Source: Tricholomella constricta (taxonomy: Eukaryota; Basidiomycota; Agaricomycetes; Agaricales; Lyophyllaceae). Taken from it: a DNA stretch of 64,000 bases. The stretch is taken from positions 62,001 to 126,000 of the forward strand of contig JAACJP010000054.1 in the NCBI GenBank assembly GCA_013368375.1. The letters run 5' to 3'. Under the pieces are notes generated by a model, which saw only the letters and a list, made by a program, of their open reading frames with translations, ran no database searches and was not told the origin of the DNA. Made by a program: the position numbers and the translations under genes. Below are positions 54,777-64,000 of the stretch, piece by piece; position 1 is the stretch's first letter; each line of letters begins with the position of its first letter.

Positions 54777-56022
54777 ATGGCTTTCCTGAACCGGTTCTTC
54801 GGAAAGGTGAGGTCGTTTTCTCTTAGTTTAGTGGCGTTATATTGACGTTTCACCAAAATAGAAGGCGGAGGAGGATTATGAAACTATTCTTTCCACTCTG
54901 GCACTTGACATCCAAAAACGTCAAGTTAAACTCTCTGAAATTCGCTTGCGAGAACGTCGGTCGACTCTGCTTGTAACCTTGTACACTTTGGCCGGTTGGG
55001 TGGCATACGTTAGTCTTTGGTATCTGAACTTCCTTCCAAACCGAACAAGGCGTCATGGGAGTGGCTTTGAGAAGGCTGTAAAGGGAGCTCCTGTGGTCAT
55101 TGGACCTGTGCTGTGAGTCGCTTTATCTTCGCCAAGGCGATTGCATCCCTGACTAGCGAGCAGCGTTTTGTTCATTCGTAGGATCGTTCAAGTCTGGTAC
55201 AAACGGAAAGGAGATGCAGAGGGTACGTGCATTGTTTTATCATTCCTTTCTCTACCTCACTGGCATGTTAGAGAAAACATTGCAGATGCTTTTGAAGGAG
55301 CAGCGGAAGAAGGTGGAAGAGATCAAGAAGAAGACGAACTTTTACTCGACTCGTGATTTACTTCAACGGTATGACGAGTCTGCAACCCCTGGCTTACGGC
55401 AAAGGCTCGTCCCTGCGCCAACGCAACCTAGCACCCCACAACGACCTCCTCCACCTCCAAATGGAAATACCTTGCTGCAGACTCCAAATCCGTTCAGTCC
55501 ACAGCCTTCCAGTATGTGTCGATCTTGTGTTTCAAGTCTGACGTGCCTGAACCCAATATCATCAGCTCCTTTGCCTTCTATGCCGCCCAGAAAACAGTGG
55601 TATGACAAGCTTGCCGATGCCTTGCTCGGAGATGATGATCATACCCCCAATGCATCTACCTCTCGATACGCGTTGATTTGCGAGAAATGCTTCGCTCACA
55701 ATGGTTTGGTGAAGGAAAGCATGTGGGCCGACGCGCGTATGTTTATTCTTGTCCACTTTACCGCTTTTCCTAAACCCTTTCGTCGTGATCAGAGTATGTT
55801 TGCCCCAAATGCAACCACTTCAACCCCTCCGCCAACTCGAAGAAGCAGGCAAGGACATCTCCGTCACCGTCCTCCATCTCGCCGAAACCTGTGTCTCCGC
55901 CGCTGCCCCATAATGGCCGAACACCGGAAAGGGAATCACAGCCATCCACGAATGGGTCACCGCCTGCTGTCGAGGCGGCCGCAGCAGCTGAAGCAAGCAT
56001 GATGGAGATTGATGATTCGTAG
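54777..56022 (+). CDS. LNP1: Lunapark, ER three-way-junction protein
   Basis: Six exons (54777-54806, 54862-55112, 55164-55222, 55272-55511, 55566-55736, 55793-56022), phases consistent, 326 aa. Lunapark stabilises three-way junctions of tubular ER. Order of features: a short N-terminus (MAFLNRFFGKKAEEDYE), a coiled coil, membrane segment 1 (LYTLAGWVAYVSLWYL), membrane segment 2 (GAPVVIGPVLVLFIRRIVQVWY), a second coiled coil (LLKEQRKKVEEIKKKTNFYSTRDLLQRYDE), a Pro-rich linker and a C-terminal zinc ribbon with CEKC and CPKC about 24 residues apart. The acceptor at 55162 (CAG) was preferred to a nearer TAG because it restores VLFIRRIVQ. A Ser/Pro-rich tail ends in MMEIDDS. Confidence 0.94.
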
Positions 56023-58843
56023 GATGTTTTGAATTTGTTGCCATTGTATAATCTTCACATGGAAAAAGTCCACTTCACTGGTGGGAAAGATAGGCGCGCT
56101 CGCTTGTCAATCCGCTGATAAAAGGTTGGGAAAATCACAGTTACAAATAATGATCCGACACCCAGTGGTTTGGACCATGGTCGAGCGAGTCCTCGGGCGA
56201 TACATGTAGGCCGAGGATGAGCATCTCATCTCAAACCCATGCATGTATTCAACGACAGGATACGTAAAATCTCCCACTTGACAAGCCAGCGTTGGAACCC
56301 CAGCTGGCGATTCTGGATATGGCATACCCACCAGCCTCTATCGCTCCCAGATCTTTGATCTCTCGCAGGAGCATCTGGCAGATTCATCTCAGGCACTTCA
56401 GAACCCGTCGTCAATGAGGCCCGGAAGATGTAGGATATGTATGTTACACCAAACGCTTCCTTCCTTCTTCCTTGTTCATGATCCATGATCCATCCCACAT
56501 GAGCTGGCCCACGAAAAGTCAACGGTGGGTCGAGAAAGTCTTGACATATTCTGTTCGGCCTTGCAAGTGGGGTGGGGTTGTTTCTTCCTTTCTGTGTTTC
56601 AAAGCGTCTGATTCGCTTCCGATGGATGTCTTTTTTTGTGGCTTGGGCGATCCCATCGGTTACGGGCCGAAGGCGCTGGTTGTATTCATTCTACTGATGC
56701 GTCTCTCGTCGTCGAAATACGCGCATGTTCGCTCCTTTGATCTCGCATTCCGTGAGAAGACACGCTCGGCTGACAGACAGACACTTTGATTCACAGTGTG
56801 TCGCTCGCTCGCAAACGCGAGCGCGAGCGAATACTAATGTCCGAGAACGCAGGAACAGCGATCTATTGTTATCGTTGAAGAATAAAATTACGGAAGTGCA
56901 TTTTCGTGTGCAAAAATCGGTGCGACCGTGAGTAGTATGTGGTATGTACATGGGTTTTGATTGTGATGTACCCGGGCGGGCATAGGCTGTAATAAAATAA
57001 TTGGCGATAACTTTTTTTCGAGATAGGCCCGTCGACAGGAATTCCTCTACTTGTCCGCAATTACGAAGTCAACAGTTTGTCGAGTGGTTTCATACTTTTC
57101 CGAGGCGATTTCTCTTTCCCCGTCATCTACGGATCGTCATCTCTCGCACACCACAGTTTCTTTGCTCAAGCGAGAGATCAACGAGATGGACCCACTGAGA
57201 ATTCAAATGAATGAAAAAATAAAATGGTCTATGTGAGTGGGGTGGCAAAATGTGGGATATCCGTGAAAGAAGGAGCACTGGATATCGTAAACCGTTCGAA
57301 AAATGAGCAGAGTGAGTCACTTTAACCGACACGCCACGACGCTCTCACGACCACAACGACGACGAGACTAATGGATCAGGGTTGAGAGTCGATCCGTGTG
57401 ATCCTTAAGTGATAATTAAAATGAAGCGCAGGCCATATGGTAGTGGAGTAAGGTACACACATGAGACTGTGTAAGATCCAGAGAGAGCTCGGCAAGGAAT
57501 CAAGGGCTGTTGAGGCACGCAACGGAACTATGCAGCACTAGATATCGTAAACTGTTCGAAATATGAGCATGAGTGAGCCACTTGAACTGACACGCCACGA
57601 TGCTCTCACGACCGCAACGACGACAAGACTAATGGATCACGGTCACGGTTGAGAGTCGATCCGTGTGATCCTCAATTGATAACTGACTGACCTGAAGCGC
57701 AGGCCATATGGCAATGGAGGAAGGTACACACATGAGAGGGTACATGCAAGATCAAGGAAAATGAGAGCTCGGCAAGGAGTCAATGGAGGAAGGTACACAC
57801 ATGAGAGTGTGCAAGATCTAGGAAAACAAGAGCTCGGCAAGGAGTCAATGACTGCCGAGGCACCGCAACGGAACTATGCACGAAGCTCGCGAGATGTCCA
57901 TCCCATCCCATGAGATTGCTCGAAAAACAGGTCGATCAATCTTCATTTCTTGTCAATTTCGTGGTCCTATCAGCCGCGTAGACGTGGAGTGAGATAGCGA
58001 TGGTAATGAATCATCACACGTTGGTACAATCGAGTCGCGGCCGGGACTTCTGTCGTTATCATACTGCTTCTTCACCACCAGACCGTCAGGAGCATTTCGA
58101 AGTCGGCAATGAGATGGTGTCTGAGAGCATCGAGCCTGAAACGCGTGATGCAAATGAATAAGGCACTAGTAGCGAGGTTCTCTTTCTGGAAGATTTCGAG
58201 CTTGCAGATCAGGGAAAGTCCAGACACCAAAGGAGTTTGTGGGAACGAAAAAAAGGTCATCTGACTGGAGGAGTGGAGAAGAGTATCCGCTTAGCTGCAG
58301 AGTGCGTTGCAACAAGTGATCTCCCAGCTGTGAGCAAGCAGGTCAGCTGAAGATGAAGTTGAGAAGTCGAACGCATGGTTGGCTACTATTAGCAGCAAGA
58401 AGTTCAACACGTCGATCCTCGTGGCGCAAAACCAAGCAGGGTTCCGAAATGGTCGGACCTGAGTTTAAAATGTTTCGTTGATGACAGTTTGTTTCCACCT
58501 CCACCATCTCTGTCACTGTCAGTCTTCCATAACCTCTCTACCAGGGTCTCATGGCTGTCGTCCATGGCACGGGATCAAATAATTGACCATACGTCCAGTG
58601 CTTTTCTACGTCGATATTGGCTCACCGTTGCTCACTGCAATCATGCTTCAGTGACTGCTCAGCGCCCATCATCTCTGCTCCGTTCTGGAGGCAAGTCGAC
58701 AACTGTCAACCTTTCTTTTCCATTCCTGGACTTCCATCAACTGCCAACTGCTCGGTAGAATTGGTGTTCCGGATGCTCTTGTCGACGCATACTAGGTTTT
58801 AGCCACTTGACCTCGCCTCGAGAAGGTCCCTCTTGATCTCATG
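56023..58843. other. Intergenic region with a tandem duplication, no gene supported
   Basis: Frames are short and without domains. The main structure is the tandem repeat at 57274-57870. Confidence 0.45.
57274..57870 (+). repeat. Tandem duplication, period about 260 bp, with a nested sub-repeat
   Basis: Unit 1 is 57274-57533 and unit 2 is 57534-57870. Both start GCACT.GATATCGTAAAC.GTTCGAA and share GACACGCCACGA.GCTCTCACGACC, GAGAGTCGATCCGTGTGATCC, GAAGCGCAGGCCATATGG, GGTACACACATGAGA and AGAGCTCGGCAAGGA. Unit 2 holds an internal repeat of the GGAAGGTACACACATGAGAG to GGCAAGGAGTCAATG part. Confidence 0.85.
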
Positions 58844-59356
58844 TCATGGGGTCGTGCTACATATCTCCGGGCAGTATGAAATCGTAGGATCCTTCAGGTC
58901 GCATTCCACCTTCCATCGTTGAGCTAGATTGTTCTTCCTTCCGATGTCTTTGAATGAACACTTTCGAGCTCCTATCCGACAGATGACAACACAACCGAAC
59001 AACATCAAGGTTCTCACCTTTGTGTGTATTTTTTTTTCTTCATTTTCAAATGAACGGAGGAGATCTGGCCGAGCTAACACGCAGTGCGCTTCCATTTCCT
59101 TTTTGGAGACCAACTCGCGTGCAATCGCGTGCAAGACGTCAATCCTTGAGAAATGGTTCGTAGCCCAATTCAGAATATTATTCCATGGATCTTCCATCCA
59201 TTTGCCCCATCGACACGGACAACGGGCAATCTCTTCCTCTGCCCCAATACGAAGAGAGAAAAAAACAACTTTTTCGGTGCTTTCTCGGTTACTTGAACTG
59301 GCGAGGTCGTTCTCGCAGACACACGATACTGGAAGATCCCGACCTAACCCTGTCAA
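58844..59356 (-). CDS. Doubtful ORF, 170 aa
   Basis: Long uninterrupted minus frame with mixed composition (WKMDPWNNILNWATNHF-like, ENEEKKIHTKVRTLMLFGCVV). No family, signal or splicing support. The reverse strand is also open, which weakens the case. Listed only because of its length. Confidence 0.2.
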   Translation of the reverse strand: MTGLGRDLPVSCVCENDLASSSNRESTEKVVFFSLRIGAEEEIARCPCRWGKWMEDPWNNILNWATNHFSRIDVLHAIARELVSKKEMEAHCVLARPDLLRSFENEEKKIHTKVRTLMLFGCVVICRIGARKCSFKDIGRKNNLAQRWKVECDLKDPTISYCPEICSTTP

Positions 59357-60578
59357 CTAAAAATTACTCTTTTTCTCACAGAGGGGGGTCGTCAACGTCG
59401 GTTCCGAAATGCTTTCCAGAACATCGCAACCAACAACACTTCGCTCCTCAATCTTCTTGCTATCGCGCTCGCCTTATCCTGTCACCTGGCACGTCGCTCG
59501 AAGTGTGCCTGGCTGCGCGTAGATTTTCTATATGAATCGGGGAAGAAGCAGTGTCTTGTGAGCGCATGAAGGAGATGCCCATTCTTTGCGGACAGTGCCT
59601 CGACTTGTTGCATCAACTCACAAACTCCACGCCACGAAACAGGGAAGTATCATCGAAGCTCTGGTAGGCTGCCATTTATTTCGAGTACCATGACATCGCT
59701 AGGAGCACTGATGAATGACATATTCTGTGCAGCCCACGTCGAAGGAACTGTCAACAGTCACTGTTTCACCCACCACTTGACCCTAACCCAGACGCATCCA
59801 GACCCTATACAATACCTGATGATCGCGTCCCATGGCTTCCCTCAATTCAATCGCATAGCATAGCGCGTGCGTCAATGTGCCCGGACGACGACGACGAACC
59901 TCTAACGATAATGACATGCAAGGAAACCATCAAGTTCTGTCAACTAGACTTGTTTGTTGCCCGGGCTGTCGGTCTGATCACGACCTTTCTTTTTCGTTAT
60001 CGCCCTTTATTTCATTTCATTTTCTCATGACAATATACCCAAAATCGGCGCTTCTCCCGCCAGTGAAACGCAACATGGGCATGTGGTTCTGTTGGGCAAC
60101 GACGCGTCCTCGGTAAACAAACGGAAAAATAACGGAGTGATCCGCTCGTTCGAGCACGCACATCTTTTACTATTAGAGGCTCAGAGAACCGGCGTGCGAG
60201 CTGGTTCGTTTTTTTTCCCTATCAACTTGTACCTGAAGACGCACCGATTGTGCGAGTGGTACGCGTTTTTCGACAGCGCTTCGGCTGCATGCAGAACGTT
60301 CGTTTAAGCGGAAGATGAGATTGCGAGTGGGCATCAAAGCCGAGTCGGAAAAGTCCTACAAGCGAGGCTTCATTGTTTGATTGAGCGTTTCTGGTTCCGT
60401 ACGTAACCTTGGATGGATGGTTTTGCGAAAAGAAACGTGCTGAAGGAGGAGGAGGATGGGGTAAGTATATGGAAGGGGATTGAACCCGGTACTCACACCG
60501 ACCATTGACACACACGATCACGTGGACGCCTCGCGGTACCGGAGAGTTTGGCGCCGGTGACAGTGGTGACTGGGGTTG
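59357..60578. other. Intergenic region, no gene supported
   Basis: Short frames only. The 3' part is the promoter of the P-loop kinase gene. Confidence 0.45.
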
Positions 60579-61422
60579 ATGGGCGTCGAGGACATCATGA
60601 TGTCTTCCACCACCATGCCACCGCTCCTGGGCGACGGCGAGGGTCGTTACAAAGTCCATATCCTGGGAAACAGCGGTAACACATTCTGACTTGCTCAAAT
60701 CAGAAAGCAGTCGCTGATTTAAACCTTGTTGACTTTTGGGTGACGTCTGTTCGTTCCATTACATAGGATCTGGAAAGGTACGTTGCCCACAGAGAAGCCT
60801 GCAGGGGAACAGGGGATTGAGCTATGTGTATGTATAATTTCGATGTCGAAGAGTACGACTGGAGCCGCGCTCGCGAAAATGCTCGGTGTTCCGTTTATTG
60901 CGCTCGACCAGCTGTACTGGGAGCCAGGCTGGAAAGAGGCATCTATGGACGAGTTCATAGCAAAGATTCGAAAAGCTTTGAACCAGAGCGACAGGGGGTG
61001 GGTCGTAGACGGGAGCTATGCCAATAAGGGCGGACATATCGTCACAGAAGAATGCACAGATGTCGTCTGTAAGGTTGCTCAGTGGTTTTACGACTCTCCG
61101 CGTTTTCTTATTCTTTTTTACTCAAGGGTTGGATCCTCCGCTTGTTTTGTATTTCCCTCGCCTCTTCGTCCGGACTGTGCTCCGTCTTTTTCGCTTAAGG
61201 GAGCCGTGTAGCCCGGGCTGTGAAGAGACGTGGACCGAGGCGTTCTTTTCGAAGAAGAGCATCCTTTGGTGGTGTCTCACGAATCATTGGCCAAATCGAC
61301 GCAGGAACGGAGCCTTGATGGCCGAGTCATTTGGCACGGATAAGGTGAAAAGGCTTGGGGGATGGGGCGAGGAACGCCGTAAATTTTTGAACGACGTCGC
61401 TGATATGTGCCGGGCGAAGTAG
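60579..61422 (+). CDS. P-loop NTPase, adenylate-kinase/FlaR-like, 206 aa
   Basis: Four exons: 60579-60675, 60767-60777 (11 nt), 60852-61068 and 61127-61422, all phase-consistent. The Walker A motif GNSGSGKSTTG is spread over exons 1-3: GNSG, then the 11-nt exon supplying GSGK, then STTGAALAKMLG. Downstream are ALDQLYWEPGWK, RGWVVDGSYA, the Walker B-like TDVVWLDPPLVLYFPRL, LFRLREPC and FFSKKSILWWCL. This order matches the DNA topology modulation protein FlaR-like kinases, small P-loop proteins of unknown substrate found in bacteria and fungi. The start at 60579 is the first Met after an in-frame TGA; 60597 or 60600 are alternatives. Cytosolic, probable nucleoside or nucleotide kinase by fold only. 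Confidence 0.85.
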
Positions 61423-61615
61423 CTACCTACATAGATGATCAATAGATGATACTTTGGTTTTCAATCAAGTGCAACTGAGCCTTCGAAGGAAGGAATCACG
61501 TTGAAGGCGATGAAAGACCTTGGGGCGCACCTAGACAGCCGAAATTTTTTTACATTTGTGATTAGTCTAATGATCAGAACAGGGGACGTTTCATGTCGTG
61601 AATATGTCGTAAATA

Positions 61616-63036
61616 TCAGCGCTGATACGCCGGGGGGTGAGGGGGCACCCTTTTATCTGCACCGAGAACTGAAAACGGGGGTCCCCGATTCTCACTCATC
61701 AGCAGCGACGGGCCTCTTTCAGTGGAGGCACTGTCTCCATGAGCACTAGTGTCATTGCCGAGATCCCCCGGGTACGACGATGGCGAATGGGCAAGGGGCG
61801 TGCCTCCCCCGAGTGGTGGTGTTGAGGTTTCCGTGATAGTAGAGAGCGTGTTCGGTTGATAGCGGTTCGGCGAGCGCATGTACCGCGCCGCAATTTGAGC
61901 GGTCGTGCCCTGCCACGCGTCGCCGCCGCCTTCTTTGTCGCCATCCGAAACAGGGGTCGCGCTGGCGTATGGATGGGCCAAGGCCGCAGCAGTCGCAGGC
62001 GCCATCGCACCTGGGATCGGTCCTATCGTTGCAGTTCCGTAATCCTGGGATCTCCAGTTGTTGTCGTAAGGCTGGTGAAGCCCTGTGTAGGCGTAATCGT
62101 TCCCTCCATTTAGACCACCACCGTCTGGGGCCATGGACATCGGCGGCGCAGTATGGGAGCCTGTATAGGGAATCCCTGCAACCGTCCATGCCTCCGACGT
62201 CGGCCTCCTCCTCCGGCGCTTGCAAAACCAGATTCCGGCAGCGATAATCAACACAGCAAGCGCACCGAAGATGGTGCCAAGAACGATAGGAAGGACGTGA
62301 GATGACGAGTCTTCTGGCGTGGTTGACGACGTCGTCGTGGCAGCATCGGACGTCGTGGTAGAGGAGGTGGACGTCGCACTAGACTGCGAACTGCTTGTCG
62401 ATGACGGGCCCGGCGTGGGAGAACTCGGTGAACTGGATGTCGTTAGATCTTCCGGGTCAAGGGCAGTGTAGCTATTTCAAGAGATCAGCCTTGCTCCATA
62501 AGTGAGATGATGAGATGACCAGTTACATCAGAGAATCGACGATGGCGAATGGCTGGCCTGCGCCTACGGAGATAACGAGCCTGTGCTGCGTGTTGGGCAG
62601 TCCAGCTGCGCCCCATATCACATGGGATTGTACGGTCTCCGGGCCTTCTCCTACATTCGGTATACTGTGATCTACAAGATCGAGAAGGATGGGCGGCCCA
62701 GAATCCAGCGAAACCGCAGTATTAACGGTGTAAGGCCATAATGGAGACATGAAGTATATGGCAACGCCTAATTAAAAGCAAGGGTCAGCTAAAAGGAGGA
62801 GAGAAAGAGGAGATCATCGCACCAGTAAACGTAAACGTAGCCGTAGCCGACATATCCTGAGTGAGCATGTGAGCGCCTCCTACATTGAGGCTGCTCTGGC
62901 TTGACAAAACCCAACTCGCGCGTGGGTTGTACACAATCGATGGATCCAGATCGTCAATAGTAACATTATGGCGGCAATGTACGAGCTTGAGCCAGAGAAT
63001 GCTCAGGAAGAGGACAAGGTGGAGGAACATGTCCAA
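61616..63036 (-). CDS. Single-pass membrane protein, 436 aa (paralogue of 10790-11645)
   Basis: Exons 62823-63036, 62527-62767 and 61616-62471, with the same phases (1, 2) as the paralogue. A signal-peptide-like start (MFLHLVLFLSILWLKLVHC) leads to an ectodomain with NVTI, FMSPLWPYTVNTAVSLDSGPP, LPNTQHRLVISVGAGQPFAIVDSL and YTALDPEDL. A Ser/Thr-rich stalk follows (probably O-glycosylated), then one membrane segment (VLPIVLGTIFGALAVLIIAAGIWF) with a KRRRRR stop-transfer and a cytosolic tail of about 190 aa rich in Pro, Gly and Ser. The long tail is absent from the 10790 paralogue, so only this copy could signal inside. The identical intron positions show recent common ancestry. Surface role inferred; ligand unknown. 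Confidence 0.88.
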
Positions 63037-64000
63037 GCCTGGAGGCTGCTGTCGGGGCCTGGCTCATCGTGTCGCCGCCTGTTGGCTCGGCCATCACAAC
63101 AAAGCGAATAAGGCCTTTCCTTTACGTAACCGCCAAAACTCCCCATATCTGGAACTTTTCAGCATGCAAGACGGACCAGCGTGCAAATCAACGCATTGAA
63201 CAGACTTCTTGCATGCAGTGACGACTCGGAATGACAATGGATGTCTAAAGAAGCGGAACGCTAATAGTAAGCATTTAGATACCCGAGACAAAGCTTCGCA
63301 ACGTCGTCTCTAACGAACCACCGGGTGCGAAGCCTTCCCTGTGAATCGAGGTAGTTCGACTTACGGGGAAGGCAAGCGGACAAGTTCGATATCCCGGTGA
63401 GACATCAGTAGCTTGGTTTGGCTCTCGACAGCTCGGTCACCTATCCTTCGAGAAATCGGGGTTTGTCAATCCTCACATCGCCTCTATCGAACCACCGGGT
63501 ACGACTGCCTGCCCCATGATTCGAGGTAGCTCGACTTGAAAGGCAAGCGGACAAGTTCGATATCCCGGTGAGACATCAGTAGCTTGGTTTGGCTCTCGAC
63601 AGCTTGGTCACCTATCCTTCGAGAACTCGGGGTTTGTCAATCTTCTGACATAAGAGACGAAGGTCAAAGTCGACAAGCAATTGTCAGCATGCCGAAGGAA
63701 AGTCATCTTGATAACCGCCATTGACAGGATCCTTCAATCGTCGACTTCGGAGCCAGCCAGTTGCCGCTGAGCCCGTTCTGTGAGAAGCAAAAGGATATCT
63801 GAGCAATCACTCATCGTGGACCCTGGGCATTTGGTAAAAGTGATAGATGAGTCATGTAGGAGAACGTTGATTTTGACGCCTTGTTATGGGGAGCGCCGAA
63901 ATGGACCTGCTGTCCGAATGCTAGACACTAGATGGACGAAGAACGATATCAGCGGAGAATAATGGGGCTGGAAGAAGATATTCATACGATGAGAAAAGAA
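63037..64000. other. Right-edge intergenic region with a recent tandem duplication
   Basis: No gene seen. Contains the repeat at 63314-63644. Confidence 0.5.
63314..63644 (+). repeat. Tandem duplication, period 174 bp
   Basis: Unit 1 is 63314-63473 and unit 2 is 63488-63644. Each starts CGAACCACCGGGT and ends GGGGTTTGTCAATC. A central stretch of more than 60 bp (GGCAAGCGGACAAGTTCGAT to GGCTCTCGACAGC) is identical, so the copy is recent. Confidence 0.9.

Noticed and set aside
60222..60698. 158-aa minus ORF with MSKSECVTAVSQDMDF start
   Set aside because: It is the shadow of exon 1 of the plus-strand P-loop kinase, whose splicing and motifs are strong.

Overview
This 64 kb window looks like nuclear DNA of a mushroom-forming basidiomycete (Agaricomycetes). 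The genes are cut by many short introns of about 50-70 nt with GTNNGT-type donors and YAG acceptors. The protein families fit too: a DUF6697-like protein, GATA and C2H2 regulators and several mushroom-type orphan families. I found no rRNA, convincing tRNA, CRISPR array, retroelement polymerase or virus gene. All exon coordinates were worked out by hand from splice sites and reading phase; where an exon chain is stated, every junction keeps phase.

Region 1-15 kb is an accessory-type mosaic. It holds an amidohydrolase cut by the window edge, an HTH protein that resembles the N-terminal module of fungal integrase-core elements, a small orphan protein, a mitochondrial-type protein, a single-pass membrane protein, and several relics. 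Two duplications stand out. Two unrelated genes (5557 and 6796, both minus) carry the same promoter-proximal sequence with an ACGCGT core. An inverted duplication of a divergent gene pair (about 7.8-8.6 kb and 10.8-12.2 kb) has kept a different gene in each copy.

Region 15-28.6 kb is denser: a many-exon coiled-coil DUF6697-like protein with a duplicated exon, mitochondrial methionyl-tRNA synthetase and auxilin divergent over 181 bp, a mushroom-specific orphan, and an HTH gene with a degraded paralogue.

Region 28.6-45 kb holds core regulators in large, microsatellite-rich spacers: a C2H2 zinc-finger factor behind a 5.8 kb gene-free region, the PP4-type phosphatase catalytic subunit, a broken calcineurin-like phosphoesterase, and the ribosome-biogenesis ABCF ATPase Arb1.

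Region 45-64 kb holds tandem gene relics, a two-finger GATA factor, lunapark, a FlaR-like P-loop kinase whose Walker A motif needs an 11-nt exon, and a second intact member of the membrane-protein family. It ends in recent tandem duplications. I see no co-transcribed operon-like system. The most unusual features are the local duplications with gene birth and loss, the shared promoter module and the P-loop micro-exon.
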